Source: Sphingobium sp. AP49 (GTDB taxonomy: Bacteria > Pseudomonadota > Alphaproteobacteria > Sphingomonadales > Sphingomonadaceae). Taken from it: a DNA stretch of 64,000 nucleotides. Where the stretch lies: positions 379,501 through 443,500 of the forward strand of contig NZ_CP124576.1 in the NCBI RefSeq assembly GCF_000281715.2, written 5' to 3'. Below, piece after piece: positions 35,728 through 44,633 of this stretch (its first letter is position 1; every line of letters starts with the position of its first letter). Below the pieces are notes generated by a model that was given only the letters and a program-made list of their open reading frames with translations, made no database searches and had not been told where the DNA came from. Made by a program: the position numbers and the translations under genes.

Positions 35728-35942
35728 GCCTGAATGGATCGAACGATTGGCCTGATTACGGTCAACCACGTCAGTCGCATTCGCTTGGATTGTCGCATCT
35801 GCGCTCAAAATCTCGATGGCTTCATCTCGATCCACGGCTTCCGGCACGCGAAAAGCACGATCATCGAAGAAGTCCATGAAGTCATGGCGCGACTACCTAG
35901 CTGCGATGACCTTCACCGAGAGTCCATTATGATGCCGAGGAA

Positions 35943-35967
35943 GGAACCGATAAGCATATCATTCGTC
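35943..35967 (+). promoter_or_regulatory. Candidate EcfG-type promoter before the SHOCT gene
   Basis: GGAAC (35943-35947), 16 bp, CGTC (35964-35967) resembles the EcfG consensus. The -10 is only 8 bp before the ATG at 35976, and no Shine-Dalgarno is seen, so the transcript would be leaderless, or the true start is further in. Confidence 0.4.
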
Positions 35968-35975
35968 CCAGTCGC

Positions 35976-36815
35976 ATGAATTCCCAGAACCAACAGCAAG
36001 TTGTTCCGATACCCCGCCGGCTGACGAAAGCAGGTGGGCATCTCGTGACTGAAGTCTCCGCACGTCACGACATGAGCATCGACGCGACACACGCTCTGCT
36101 TCAGGCGATAATCGCGGGCAATGGCCACCAGGCACAGTTCAGTCATCCAGAACTTGGAGGCATGGGCCAATGGTCGAGCGGAGGCATGCTCATGATCGGC
36201 GACATGTTCAATAATCGCCTTAAAGTGAAAATCGGTGCTCTCGCCGATGACCTTGCCCGTGCTGCCGCGCAGGAAGATAATCTTTTCGAACCGGTTAGGT
36301 TGGATTACCGTTCCGACACTAGCGCTTTATCTCATTGGCCCGAAGAGCTCGGCACACCTTCCGCCACCGGTTCACAGAATGACATGCACTATGCCGTGTT
36401 TCCGGCAAGCCGACGGCTCGCAATCATCATCGACGGTCACATGACCATTTACGACACGCACGATCATGTCATTTCCGGCCTCTCACAGCAGCGAGGAAGC
36501 GATCAGAGCCTGACTCTAAAAAGCCAGCATGGTCCAGTACCATTGGCCATCCTCGAGCCGGTCGGCCATCAGGAAATCAAGCCGCGTACGCCGAAACCGT
36601 CTCCGATGAGGCATGACGGCACTGTTAAGGAGGCGGGCAGCAGCGAGGTCTCCACCGCAGGCCCGGCGCAGAATCGGTCGTCGCAAGATCGAGCAGAAGA
36701 TGACCATGCAGGCATCTTCGCCAAGATCGAGGGTCTCGCGAACCTTCACGACAAGAAGATAATCACCGCCGAAGAATATTCGGCCAAGAAGGCCGAACTG
36801 CTCGGCCGACTGTAG
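35976..36815 (+). CDS. SHOCT-domain protein
   Basis: A 279-residue protein. The N-terminal part (about 25-95) has a conserved-looking block (HALLQAIIAGNGHQAQFSHP, GGMGQWSSGGMLMIGDMFN) shared with other SHOCT proteins. The middle is variable and polar, and the last 33 residues form a SHOCT motif (IFAKIEGLANLHDKKIITAEEY). SHOCT is a short C-terminal oligomerisation or targeting motif. An EcfG-like promoter lies upstream, suggesting stress control. The 248 bp between it and the preceding reductase gene have no convincing gene. Confidence 0.75.
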   Translation: MNSQNQQQVVPIPRRLTKAGGHLVTEVSARHDMSIDATHALLQAIIAGNGHQAQFSHPELGGMGQWSSGGMLMIGDMFNNRLKVKIGALADDLARAAAQEDNLFEPVRLDYRSDTSALSHWPEELGTPSATGSQNDMHYAVFPASRRLAIIIDGHMTIYDTHDHVISGLSQQRGSDQSLTLKSQHGPVPLAILEPVGHQEIKPRTPKPSPMRHDGTVKEAGSSEVSTAGPAQNRSSQDRAEDDHAGIFAKIEGLANLHDKKIITAEEYSAKKAELLGRL

Positions 36816-37021
36816 ATATGCCAGGAACGTGCCTCATATGGGTGGGAGGCAGCTGACGATACTGTAACAAAGGCCATCGAACCAGCTGCAGAGGCATCTC
36901 CGTACCTTCCTCAACGCACTGGGCGAGCCGCCGAGCTCATCATGACCTACGGGATCCCCTCGTCAATCACCGCCCTGATCATAATCCAGTCTGTCATTTC
37001 GACCACAAAGGTTCGTCCGTC

Positions 37022-37804
37022 ATGAAACTGAATGTCCATGCGCATCTTGACTATGAATTGGACGAGCCCACCGACGTGCTTTTGCAGGTCGAGGCGGCCG
37101 CCATCCCCGAGCAGACCGTAGAGTGGTCAGATCTCGTCCTGCCCAATGCCGAGCACGTCGCACGCGTGCCTGCCCAGGACTGCATCGGCGAGCGCATATG
37201 GTTGCGTCTTTCCGGCAAGATGGTGGTCGACTATCGCGCTACCGTGACCGTGAACCGCCTGCTGGCCGACTGCAGAACGCTTCCCAAAGTGCCACCGCAC
37301 CAGCTCCCAGGCGAGACGGTGCCCTACCTTCTGTCGTCGCGATATTGTGAATCCGACCGCTTTCATACGTTCGTCGATGCTGAATTTGGAAAGATCGAAG
37401 GCGGCGAGCTCATCATGGCGATGCGGGACTGGGTCCACGGACATCTGAGCTATGTACCAGGATCGAGCGGCGTCATGACGACGGCGGGTGACACATTCAT
37501 TTCGCGGCAGGGAGTATGTCGCGACTATGCCCATCTGCTAATCTGCCTGTCGCGTGCCGCCGGCGTCCCTGCCCGGATCGCAAGCGTGTACGCTTTAGGT
37601 GTCAATCCTCCGGACTTCCACGCGGTGGCAGAGATATTTCTGGCCGGAGAGTGGCACCTGGTAGATCCGACAGGAATGGCAAAGGAAGCCGCAATGGTTA
37701 AGATCGGGGTCGGAAGGGACGCAGCGGATGTCGCTTTCCTAACCGCCTTCGGCAATACGCGGCTGATCACACAATCGGTTTCGGTGGAGCCAAATCTGGA
37801 CTGA
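37022..37804 (+). CDS. Transglutaminase-like cysteine protease family protein
   Basis: A 260-residue protein with an N-terminal beta domain (about 1-105) and a transglutaminase-like core. The catalytic triad is visible: Cys in SRQGVCRDYAHLLICLSRAA, His in NPPDFHAVAEIF, and Asp in GEWHLVDPTG. No signal peptide is seen, so it is probably cytoplasmic. Such proteins act as proteases or peptide-modifying enzymes; some stand near stress genes in sphingomonads. The 206 bp before it hold no visible gene. Confidence 0.88.
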   Translation: MKLNVHAHLDYELDEPTDVLLQVEAAAIPEQTVEWSDLVLPNAEHVARVPAQDCIGERIWLRLSGKMVVDYRATVTVNRLLADCRTLPKVPPHQLPGETVPYLLSSRYCESDRFHTFVDAEFGKIEGGELIMAMRDWVHGHLSYVPGSSGVMTTAGDTFISRQGVCRDYAHLLICLSRAAGVPARIASVYALGVNPPDFHAVAEIFLAGEWHLVDPTGMAKEAAMVKIGVGRDAADVAFLTAFGNTRLITQSVSVEPNLD

Positions 37805-37927
37805 GCAGCCGAAAATGCCAGCCAATTGGTCCGATCGTTTAGCAGAACGTCCGGGATGCGCTGGATGACCGGTCTTCCGGCTTCCTGAGTGACGGTCGCG
37901 ACTCAAACGATATCGCCCCTGGACGAA

Positions 37928-37953
37928 GGAACGAGCGCTAATCCCAAAAGTTG
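37928..37953 (+). promoter_or_regulatory. Candidate EcfG-type promoter before a lipoprotein gene
   Basis: GGAAC (37928-37932), 17 bp, GTTG (37950-37953) resembles the EcfG promoter pattern. The putative -10 lies 7 bp before the ATG at 37961, so the message would be leaderless, as proposed for the SHOCT gene. Confidence 0.4.
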
Positions 37954-37960
37954 ATGCAGC

Positions 37961-38326
37961 ATGAAAATGACGACGATACCTATGGCAGCCGCGGTTCTTA
38001 CCTGCACGATTGCAGCCTGCGATGGCCCGAAGGAAAAGGCGGGCGCCGCACGGGACGAGGCTGCGGCCAATGCTTCAGGCGTACCCTATGAGGGGGATGG
38101 CCCTGCTGAGCGCGCTGGCCGAGCCGCAGATCGTGTAGATCGGGCCGCGGCGAAGGCGCGCGACTCCAAGGCTGATGCGCTTGAGGATCAGGGTGACGCT
38201 ATCGAAGCTCAAGCGGATGCAGAAGCCGACAAGTTGGAACAGCAAGCAAAATCCATTCGCGATGCAGCCAAAGCGAAAGCCAGGGAACTGGACCAACAGG
38301 CAGAAGGGCTCAAAGCGCCTTCCTGA
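37961..38326 (+). CDS. Small coiled-coil lipoprotein
   Basis: A 121-residue protein. The N-terminus is a lipoprotein signal (AAVLTCTIAAC, Cys at about residue 20). The mature part is almost entirely charged, Ala-rich helix (DRVDRAAAKARDSKADALEDQ, EADKLEQQAKSIRDAAKAK) and should form a long amphipathic coiled coil, like envelope stress or LEA-like proteins. An EcfG-type promoter pattern lies just upstream. Function not known. Confidence 0.78.
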   Translation: MKMTTIPMAAAVLTCTIAACDGPKEKAGAARDEAAANASGVPYEGDGPAERAGRAADRVDRAAAKARDSKADALEDQGDAIEAQADAEADKLEQQAKSIRDAAKAKARELDQQAEGLKAPS

Positions 38327-38744
38327 TTGGCCTATTGTTGCTAGGTCATCACCCATTGAATGCTTCGATTTGTCCGGCTGCGGAAGACAAATGTACCGCC
38401 GGTCGTAGCCCTTATCCGTCGCCGCTGCTCATCAACGCAATCTGTCCATAGCGTCACTCAACTGTCCGTCGCCTCGCGAGGGAATCCATTCGCCTGCCCG
38501 TCCTGAATGACCAGATGTCCGATGGGTGCCGTCACTCCATGGAGGTATCAAGGCCTGACGCTCGGAGGCAAGGCACATCGCCATTCTCATCGCGCCTCTG
38601 TCGCATGCGTCATCAGCAACTCCCGGAGACACATGAGAAATCATGTTGGGGATTGATCTTATTAAGCGTGATTTTTGCCGCGGGCGCTGAAACTACACAT
38701 GTCTCGGGAGGCTTTTAGAGCAAAGACAATGTTGAGGAGCAGAT
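38327..38744. other. Intergenic region before the methyltransferase gene
   Basis: About 420 bp with no supportable gene on either strand. A frame of 67 codons at 38515 has a short hydrophobic segment but no ribosome site or family likeness. The last 90 bp are AT-richer and probably hold the promoter of the methyltransferase gene, which has GAGGAGC before its ATG. Confidence 0.45.
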
Positions 38745-39386
38745 ATGGCCGATGTGCAAGAAGCCGCCCTTTACCCCGCTTCCAGATCTCATGGACGAAC
38801 AAGCGATCTGAAGGCCCGGCTTGTCGCCACCGCTGAATTCTTGAAAAGCCCGACCATGGTGGGCTCATCATTTCCCGCGTCGCATTGGCTGATAAACCGG
38901 ATGCTGCACGGCATCGACTGGTCTCGTGTGACGACGATGCTGGAATATGGGCCCGGGACTGGCGCGTTCACCGCTGCCATTCTCACTCGCCTCCCACCCC
39001 ATGCCAGGCTGATCGCCATCGACACCAGCGCGTCTTTCACCGACCATCTGACATCGGCAATCCCGGATCAACGATTGCATGTCGTCACGGGATCGGCGGC
39101 AGATGTGCAGCATATCATGGCCAGTCACGGCCTTTCTCAGGCCGATTGCATCATTTCCGGGCTGCCCTTTTCGACCCTCGAGCCAGAAGTCGCAACGCAG
39201 ATCATTGATCGCAGCGCTCAACTCCTGTGCCCAGATGGACTCTTCATGGCTTATCAGATGCGGACCGCCGTGCGCCCGCTGCTCGAAGACCGATTTGGGT
39301 CGGTGCGGGCCGCATATGAATGGCGCAATATACCTCCCTGTCACCTGTTCTGGGCATCGGAACCCAAACAAGCCATCGCGCAGTGA
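38745..39386 (+). CDS. Class I SAM-dependent methyltransferase (phospholipid N-methyltransferase-like)
   Basis: A 213-residue protein. SAM-binding motif I is MLEYGPGTGAFTAAIL, followed by motif II LIAIDTS and the DCIISGLPFSTL segment, which has the pattern of rRNA adenine / PmtA phospholipid methyltransferases. An N-terminal helix (FLKSPTMVGSSFPAS) is typical of the PmtA-like group. It may methylate phosphatidylethanolamine, but rRNA or other targets cannot be excluded. Confidence 0.82.
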   Translation: MADVQEAALYPASRSHGRTSDLKARLVATAEFLKSPTMVGSSFPASHWLINRMLHGIDWSRVTTMLEYGPGTGAFTAAILTRLPPHARLIAIDTSASFTDHLTSAIPDQRLHVVTGSAADVQHIMASHGLSQADCIISGLPFSTLEPEVATQIIDRSAQLLCPDGLFMAYQMRTAVRPLLEDRFGSVRAAYEWRNIPPCHLFWASEPKQAIAQ

Positions 39387-39420
39387 GCGGCCGGCGCGGC
39401 TTTCCGCTGCCCGTCTCGCC

Positions 39421-39621
39421 TCAGGGCCGCTGATTATAGGATGGGCCGGTATGCTCGGTGGCGACATTATTGCCGGCCGCCTGATCCTGCTCCAGCTCCT
39501 CGCCATGCCACAGGTTTCTGCCGACAAATATGACGATGAAAATGGCGATTATGATGCCGACGATGAAGGCGCCGGCTTTTCCCAGCCGTCGCGCGGACGG
39601 CTTTTCGTCAGGGGCCATCAA
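39421..39621 (-). CDS. Small single-pass membrane protein
   Basis: A 66-residue protein with one strong hydrophobic helix (AFIVGIIIAIFIVIFVG) after a basic N-terminus, and a polar tail. Its ATG overlaps the stop of the PNPOx-like gene by 4 bp (ATGA), so translation is coupled. No family is recognised. Confidence 0.65.
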   Translation of the reverse strand: MMAPDEKPSARRLGKAGAFIVGIIIAIFIVIFVGRNLWHGEELEQDQAAGNNVATEHTGPSYNQRP

Positions 39622-40061
39622 TTGTCACCCTCAAGCAGGATTTCACCTTCCTCCTCGCCATCCCAATAATGGGCGCGCTTGCCGATTACCTGGATCAGGA
39701 CAAGTCCGGGGGTCTGGGTGCCCTGCGGCCACCAGCGTTCCAGCCCCTTCGTCCAATGCGCGTCGAATTGAGCCTGATCCCTGATCAAGACGCCTCGCCC
39801 CTCGACCGCAACGAACAAAGGTCGATGGCCGAGCAAGCCAGACTTGCCCTGATAGCTCAGGTTGACAGCGGGATTGGTCTCGATTTCCGAGACCATCAAT
39901 GCAGTTTCGTCAGTGAAGAACCACGCAGTGCCATCATAATCGACTTCGCGATTGTTGCTCATCGGGCGCGATCCGATCGCGCCGTCTTTGGCATGGGTGG
40001 CAAGCATCGCGAAATCGATTTCCTTCATCTTCCGCGACAGATCTTCAAGCGACAATGACAT
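39618..40061 (-). CDS. Pyridoxamine 5'-phosphate oxidase-family general stress protein
   Basis: A 147-residue split-beta-barrel flavin-binding protein (FAMLATHAKDGAIGSRPMSN, TAWFFTDETALMVSEIETNPAVNLSYQ in pieces). It resembles general stress protein 26-type proteins, which bind FMN or F420. Ribosome site GGAGAGAG precedes the ATG. A small membrane protein is coupled downstream. The context of stress genes supports the general-stress label; biochemical role unknown. Confidence 0.85.
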   Translation of the reverse strand: MSLSLEDLSRKMKEIDFAMLATHAKDGAIGSRPMSNNREVDYDGTAWFFTDETALMVSEIETNPAVNLSYQGKSGLLGHRPLFVAVEGRGVLIRDQAQFDAHWTKGLERWWPQGTQTPGLVLIQVIGKRAHYWDGEEEGEILLEGDN

Positions 40062-40123
40062 GGCTCTCTCCTTTGCACCCTCAACGCATGACAGGACCTA
40101 TCGGGCCAAGGCGTCTGACGATG

Positions 40124-40921
40124 TTATCGGTCCGCCAGCTTGTAAGCCTGGACCGGCAGTTGCCCGGCATCCTGCTGACTGCTTGTCGATGTCCGGCGAC
40201 CGCCACGGACCATTTCCTCGATCCACGTCAGCAGCAACTGGTTGTAGGCGCGCCGACACCCTTCGTCCCGCAACGAGTGATCAGCGCCTTTGAGGATGCG
40301 GTAGCTCAAGGAATTACTGTTGTGGAACGCGGACATGTAGGAACTGATTGTCGCGTGCGGCACATAGTCGTCTTGCTCTGATTCGACGATCAGCACATCG
40401 CCCGCAAATTGCTCGCAAGCCGCCAGAGCCTTGTCTTCGCGGCCCGAGCGGAAGCGGGCCCGATAGGCGTTGATAAGATCGCGGTCGAGCATCGCCTTGG
40501 GGACATCCCAATGCTCGTCAGGATAGAGAGCAGGCACGCGCAAGGCGAGCCAGTTGACCGGGCGGACGGCAGTGAGGAGCGCGGCGAGATATCCGCCATA
40601 GCTTGTGCCGACGACCGCAATGGCAGATGGATCGACCTGGTCCTGACCGACGAGATAATCATAGGCAGCCACGACATCGGCAAGACCATGGGATCGCGTC
40701 ACCCGGTTGCGCTCTTCGGCGTGCCGGGCATGGCCCCGCAGATCAAAGGTGAAGCAGATACAGCCCAGCTGCGCGATCTCTTCGGCCCGAACCATGTCCT
40801 GATCGCGCGAACCGCCCCATCCGTGGATGAAGAGAATGCCAGGAACGAGCTTGTCCGGTGACAGGATGGTCGCGTCCAGACTTTCCCCCTCGACGTCAAA
40901 ACATATCTGGCTGCCCGTCAT
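40124..40921 (-). CDS. Alpha/beta hydrolase
   Basis: A 265-residue hydrolase. The oxyanion motif is HGWGGSRDQD, the nucleophile elbow GTSYGGY, and the C-terminal part supplies Asp (VESEQDDYVPH) and His (GADHSLRDEG). It resembles dienelactone hydrolase / acyl-peptidase-type enzymes. Its start overlaps the DUF3182 stop by 4 bp, so both are cotranscribed. Substrate unknown. Confidence 0.87.
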   Translation of the reverse strand: MTGSQICFDVEGESLDATILSPDKLVPGILFIHGWGGSRDQDMVRAEEIAQLGCICFTFDLRGHARHAEERNRVTRSHGLADVVAAYDYLVGQDQVDPSAIAVVGTSYGGYLAALLTAVRPVNWLALRVPALYPDEHWDVPKAMLDRDLINAYRARFRSGREDKALAACEQFAGDVLIVESEQDDYVPHATISSYMSAFHNSNSLSYRILKGADHSLRDEGCRRAYNQLLLTWIEEMVRGGRRTSTSSQQDAGQLPVQAYKLADR

Positions 40922-42036
40922 TCCAGCTCCATTGCATATTTTGTGATCGGTCCCGCGACCGCATCGATACCGCTATAATAGAGGATGCTACCCTCCGGCG
41001 CGGCGTCAAGATGACCATAAATTTCCATCGTGGCGCATGTCACCGCTGACAACTCGCGATCGCGTGCAAAGGCTTCGAAGGCCGCAATCTCGGCGCCGCT
41101 TGCACCGCCCGCCCGCCAGCTTTGCTCAAGAACACCGATGCGCATTTCACCGGAAGAATTCATGCCTGCGGCGACGTCATAATTGCGACGAGAGGCCATC
41201 AGATCCGGGTAGAATTTCGAGACGGTCGCATCATATGCGATCGCCTTCTCGATCCCCTGCTGCAGATCGTCGGCCAGGCTGAGGCCTGCCAGCTGTTCAA
41301 AGCCACCCCTCACCACATGCAGGGTCGAGCCTCCATAGACGGTGGCGCCTTCGTTGTTGGTGGCAAGGCGCTGGGTGCCCCAGTAGGAGATGACCTCTCC
41401 AAAAAGGCATGCCATGCCCACGCTGTAAGTGATGACATTGTCGAGATTCTCTTCGATCACGACGCCGTGACGCGCAATGGCATCCGCATCAAGCTGCGCG
41501 ATCGCTTCTTCCAGCTCTCCTGGCGAAGTGACGACAAATTGTCCGAGCCCCGCCGTCGCCTCGACCTCCTTCAGACGGATCGAACAATAGCGAAGCATGT
41601 CGAGACTCGCTTCGCGCACAGCATCAACGCTGAACGCCGACCAGCCAGTAAGAACATAAGGCGCAAGAGCGGCGCCCAGTTCGGGCCGCCATCCCTCAGG
41701 AACTTCGTTGTTGGCTGGAAAAACCGGATGCGTGATGACCTTGCTTCCGACGAAGCCATGCGGAACCACGCCCCCGTAAATCTGGCTTTCGTTGCGGATG
41801 CCCAGTTGCCGCGCCATTGCCAGGTCAATCGTGCCGGTCGGAATGAAGAGCGTGTCCTGCGCATCACCATCCGGCTCGGAGACTGGCGAAGGGTCGTGAT
41901 CGACGAATGTCGCCTGACCAAGCCGGGCTATCCGTCGCGCAAGCTCGGCTCTTGCGACCCTGTCATGTTCATTGTTCATGGCCCCGGACCGGGTGGGATA
42001 GATCTTCACAAGACGGGTCAGATGCGAACTGGCCAT
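40918..42036 (-). CDS. DUF3182 family protein (ATP-grasp-like)
   Basis: A 372-residue protein. The start at 42036 has GAGAGG 5 bp upstream; an in-frame ATG at 41979 has only a weak site. The sequence matches what I recall of DUF3182 (HPVFPANNEVPEGWRPELG, YCSIRLKEVEATAGLGQ, VVIEENLDNVITYSVG), a group related to ATP-grasp carboxylate ligases with a K-x-x-x-G-x-G-like strand. It is coupled to an alpha/beta hydrolase gene, a pairing that may indicate synthesis and trimming of a small molecule. Function unknown. Confidence 0.75.
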   Translation of the reverse strand: MASSHLTRLVKIYPTRSGAMNNEHDRVARAELARRIARLGQATFVDHDPSPVSEPDGDAQDTLFIPTGTIDLAMARQLGIRNESQIYGGVVPHGFVGSKVITHPVFPANNEVPEGWRPELGAALAPYVLTGWSAFSVDAVREASLDMLRYCSIRLKEVEATAGLGQFVVTSPGELEEAIAQLDADAIARHGVVIEENLDNVITYSVGMACLFGEVISYWGTQRLATNNEGATVYGGSTLHVVRGGFEQLAGLSLADDLQQGIEKAIAYDATVSKFYPDLMASRRNYDVAAGMNSSGEMRIGVLEQSWRAGGASGAEIAAFEAFARDRELSAVTCATMEIYGHLDAAPEGSILYYSGIDAVAGPITKYAMELE

Positions 42037-42309
42037 TGAACCTCTCAGATCCTGGAGCAGCTGCCGCGAGGCAGATATTTCAACAACCCGGCGTCACAGG
42101 TTTATATCCATTTGCCTTGCGCACCGAATGCGCGCCTTGAGCCTGGTGTCGCTCCACCGCCGGCAACGGCCTCTCGCCTTGCATCAGACGGCGTCGACAA
42201 GCGGCGGGGACGGAGGATGGAGAGCCCACTTTCTATCGAGAAAGGTATCGCCTTCTCATTGCCGTCCGACATCGAGCGCCCCTTTTGATCTCCCGATCCT
42301 GAGGCGACT

Positions 42310-43290
42310 TCATCTGGACGGTCCCTTCTCCGGACGCGACAGGGCCGGCTTCAACTCATGTTCGAAGAAATCGATGAATCCTGCCTGGTCGTCGCCAGGA
42401 CAGGTCAGCACAATATGGTCGAAGCCAGCATCAACATATTGCGAGATCAAATGGACGTGGGCCTGGACATCCGGGCCAGCCGAAACCTTCGACGCCAGGT
42501 CCTCAGGCCGGACATACTGGCTTGCGGCTTCGAAGCCCTGGACTGAAGGAACCTCGCTGTTGACCGACCAGTCGAAGGCAGAGAAGCGAAACCTGTCATG
42601 AACGATGTCCAGCCCTTGCTGGGCGCTCGGCGCATAGCCAATGACTGCCTCGGCATATCGAGGCCCCGGGTTGCCGGCCTTCGCTTCATAACTCTTCACA
42701 AGCTCGCCATCGGGTGCGGTCGTCATGATACCATCGCCCTTTTCAGCGGCGAGTGTGACGGAGGATGGACCACTCACGCCCAGGACGACCGGTATAGGCT
42801 GGGTCGGAAGATCATAAAGCTGGGCGTGGTCGACAACAAAATGCGCGCCATTCCAGCTATGAACGCCGCCCTTCCACAGAAGGCGAAAAATGTCGATCGC
42901 CTCACCCAGCATTTCGTGGCGCTCGGGCACCGACGGCCACCGGGCGCCTGTGACATGTTCGTTCAGACGTTCACCCGCGCCGACCGCCAGGGCGAAACGA
43001 TTGTCACTCATAACCGCGATAGTGGCGGCCGCCTGCGCGACGATGACAGGATGATAACGCAGGATCGGGCAGGTAAGGCCGGTCGCGATGCCGATGCGAT
43101 CCGTAGCATGGGCGATGGCGCCAAGGACGCTCCAGGCAAAGGGGGCGTGGCCCTGTGACTCCAGCCAGGGGTGGAAATGGTCCGAAATGGACAGGAAATC
43201 GAACCCCGCTTTCTCTGCGCGAACAGCATTCTCCACGAGCACCTTCGGCCCGTGCTCCTCCGTCATCAGCTTGTACCCGAACTTCGGCAT
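42310..43290 (-). CDS. LLM-class F420-type oxidoreductase (TIGR03557-like)
   Basis: A 326-residue luciferase-like TIM-barrel protein. It has FDFLSISDHFHPWLESQGH and RIGIATGLTCPILRYHPVIVAQAAAT, with LAVGAGERLNEHV, the arrangement of F420-dependent glucose-6-phosphate dehydrogenase-like proteins. Whether this host makes F420 is not known, so FMN or another flavin is possible. It has no close partner gene; the hemerythrin gene lies 106 bp upstream on the same strand. Confidence 0.85.
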   Translation of the reverse strand: MPKFGYKLMTEEHGPKVLVENAVRAEKAGFDFLSISDHFHPWLESQGHAPFAWSVLGAIAHATDRIGIATGLTCPILRYHPVIVAQAAATIAVMSDNRFALAVGAGERLNEHVTGARWPSVPERHEMLGEAIDIFRLLWKGGVHSWNGAHFVVDHAQLYDLPTQPIPVVLGVSGPSSVTLAAEKGDGIMTTAPDGELVKSYEAKAGNPGPRYAEAVIGYAPSAQQGLDIVHDRFRFSAFDWSVNSEVPSVQGFEAASQYVRPEDLASKVSAGPDVQAHVHLISQYVDAGFDHIVLTCPGDDQAGFIDFFEHELKPALSRPEKGPSR

Positions 43291-43380
43291 GGGCTTTTCC
43301 TTGTAGTGCTCGAGATGTTGCCGCCGCCCCTGTGCGAACCCCGATATCGGTCGGCGCCGCTTTCCAACGTCGGCTGCTCG

Positions 43381-43416
43381 TCAACCTGAACCCTGCTCAG
43401 GCAGGGATCAGGTTGA
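43381..43416 (-). terminator. Hairpin at the end of the hemerythrin gene
   Basis: A long stem (TCAACCTGA, one mismatch, CCCTGC, loop tcag, and complements) spans the last codons and stop of the hemerythrin gene. It has about 15 paired bases but no T-run. It may be a Rho-independent-like terminator or an mRNA-stabilising stem. Confidence 0.55.
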
Positions 43417-43909
43417 CGGCGGTTAGCTTGGCGGCGGGCAGGCCTCCGGCTTTCGCCTGGGCGGTCAATGCTTCTTTGCGTGCAAGCATCAGATCCCGAA
43501 GCGCCACCAGGTCGACATCCGTCTCGCGACACTGCGCAAACATGCCTTCGCCGCGCATTTCTTCCTCATGGACGTGGTGCTTGATCTCTTCGGACAGAAC
43601 GTTGACCTTGGCGTCGAAGAATCTGTCCTGCGTCGATCCAGCCTCGATGTCATTGATCAGCACCTTGGCACCATCATGCTCGACATAGGCCTCTTCAAGC
43701 GTGTCTGCCTCGATCCTGCCTTCAAACGCGGGATAGAAAATCTCTTCCTCGATCAGCGTATGGATATTGAGCTCGGTGCAAATCTGGTGAGCGATATCAC
43801 CCTTCTTCTTTGCTGAAGCGGCTTTCTCATATTGTTCGAAAAGCTCTTCGACCGTGCGATGATCGGCCTTCAGAAGGGCGATGGCATCACTATATTCGGC
43901 CTTGGCCAT
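43397..43909 (-). CDS. Hemerythrin HHE domain protein
   Basis: A 170-residue four-helix protein. The metal ligands are in LLKADHRTVEELFEQYE, HTLIEEEIFYPAFE, VEHDGAKVLI and EEIKHHVHEEE. GGAG stands before the ATG. Such proteins sense or bind oxygen, NO or iron, and many belong to the general stress set. A GGAAC element lies about 60 bp upstream, but no matching -10 was found at the right distance. Confidence 0.9.
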   Translation of the reverse strand: MAKAEYSDAIALLKADHRTVEELFEQYEKAASAKKKGDIAHQICTELNIHTLIEEEIFYPAFEGRIEADTLEEAYVEHDGAKVLINDIEAGSTQDRFFDAKVNVLSEEIKHHVHEEEMRGEGMFAQCRETDVDLVALRDLMLARKEALTAQAKAGGLPAAKLTAVNLIPA

Positions 43910-44347
43910 GACAGATCTCCTCAGTGGTTTTATCCGCTAAGGAAGCCGCAAACAGACGATCGGTTCCGGCAGCCGCTTAACCTGATCCATCTCAATAATC
44001 TGCATCAGGGACGAACGCTTTAGCCTGCGCTTCGTGGGGAAAATCTCGATGAATACGGGCCGATCGTCACGCAATTGCCTTGGTGCCCCAAGACAGATTT
44101 GTTCGCCGATCGGCGCAACAGCGTTACAGAAGGCTGTAAAGGCCAGCGGCCGACGATCCGATCATCATGGCTGCCAGAAGTGCGGCTTCAATCTTGAGGA
44201 TCAGGTTCGATCCATCACGGTCATTTTGTGCGTCAGGTTTCAAATATCTGCCTTAAAAAAATACCCCACCAACGCCGGCGGGGTAGTGTCGTCCTGAATA
44301 TCAGAGGAACGAGAAGAACGAGGCCCCTCACGCATTTGTTCCGGACC
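43910..44347. other. Intergenic region between the small-protein row and hemerythrin
   Basis: About 440 bp. It holds the hemerythrin promoter side and the terminator at 44255-44285. No protein or RNA gene was recognised. Confidence 0.4.
44255..44285 (-). terminator. Rho-independent terminator after the small-protein genes
   Basis: On the minus strand TACCCC (44285-44280), a GC-rich loop and GGGGTA (44267-44262) are followed by a run of seven T (44261-44255). It sits 63 bp downstream of the 40-residue reading frame and fits the end of the small-protein transcript. Confidence 0.75.
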
Positions 44348-44470
44348 TTATCGAATCAAGCCCACGAGGGCGGCGAACAGCGCCCCGCACAGGATGCCCA
44401 GCGCCAGGACACCATCTACCTCGAAAAAGGATGTTGCGCGGGCGGTGGGGTCAGTTTCTGGGCGGCGCAA
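44348..44470 (-). CDS. Very small single-pass membrane protein (40 aa)
   Basis: A 40-residue frame starting with TTG at 44470, with GGAGA 7 bp before it, and ending TAA at 44348. The C-terminal half is one hydrophobic helix (VLALGILCGALFAALVGLI). It follows the 33-residue protein gene by 61 bp on the same strand, before a terminator. Its size, ribosome site and helix support it as a real gene, but the TTG start and lack of known relatives make it tentative. Confidence 0.45.
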   Translation of the reverse strand: MRRPETDPTARATSFFEVDGVLALGILCGALFAALVGLIR

Positions 44471-44531
44471 CGTTCGTCTCTCCAATGGGCGTTTGGAATG
44501 AAACGACCATTCTCGTCGATAGTTGCGCGGG

Positions 44532-44633
44532 TCAGTCGATCAGGCTGACAATCCCGGCAGCGGCGCTGATGATCATCATCGCAGCGAGCACAATGGCCTC
44601 GATGGTCAGGATCATGTCGGGACCGCTGCGCAT
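44532..44633 (-). CDS. Very small hydrophobic protein (33 aa), translationally coupled
   Basis: A 33-residue frame whose ATG (44633-44631) overlaps the stop TGA of the upstream poly-Ala gene by one base (TGATG), the standard coupling pattern. It is a single hydrophobic helix (MILTIEAIVLAAMMIISAAA, then GIVSLID) after six residues. It may form a small membrane protein or toxin-like peptide. No known family was recognised. Confidence 0.5.
   Translation of the reverse strand: MRSGPDMILTIEAIVLAAMMIISAAAGIVSLID

Noticed and set aside
35734..35979. Reading frame of 81 codons between the flavin reductase and SHOCT genes
   Set aside because: It has no ribosome site or family likeness and overlaps the SHOCT start and its EcfG-like promoter.
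36822..37021. GGAAC at about 36824 as a promoter of the transglutaminase gene
   Set aside because: No GTT-type -10 element at 16-17 bp, and the distance to the gene is nearly 200 bp.
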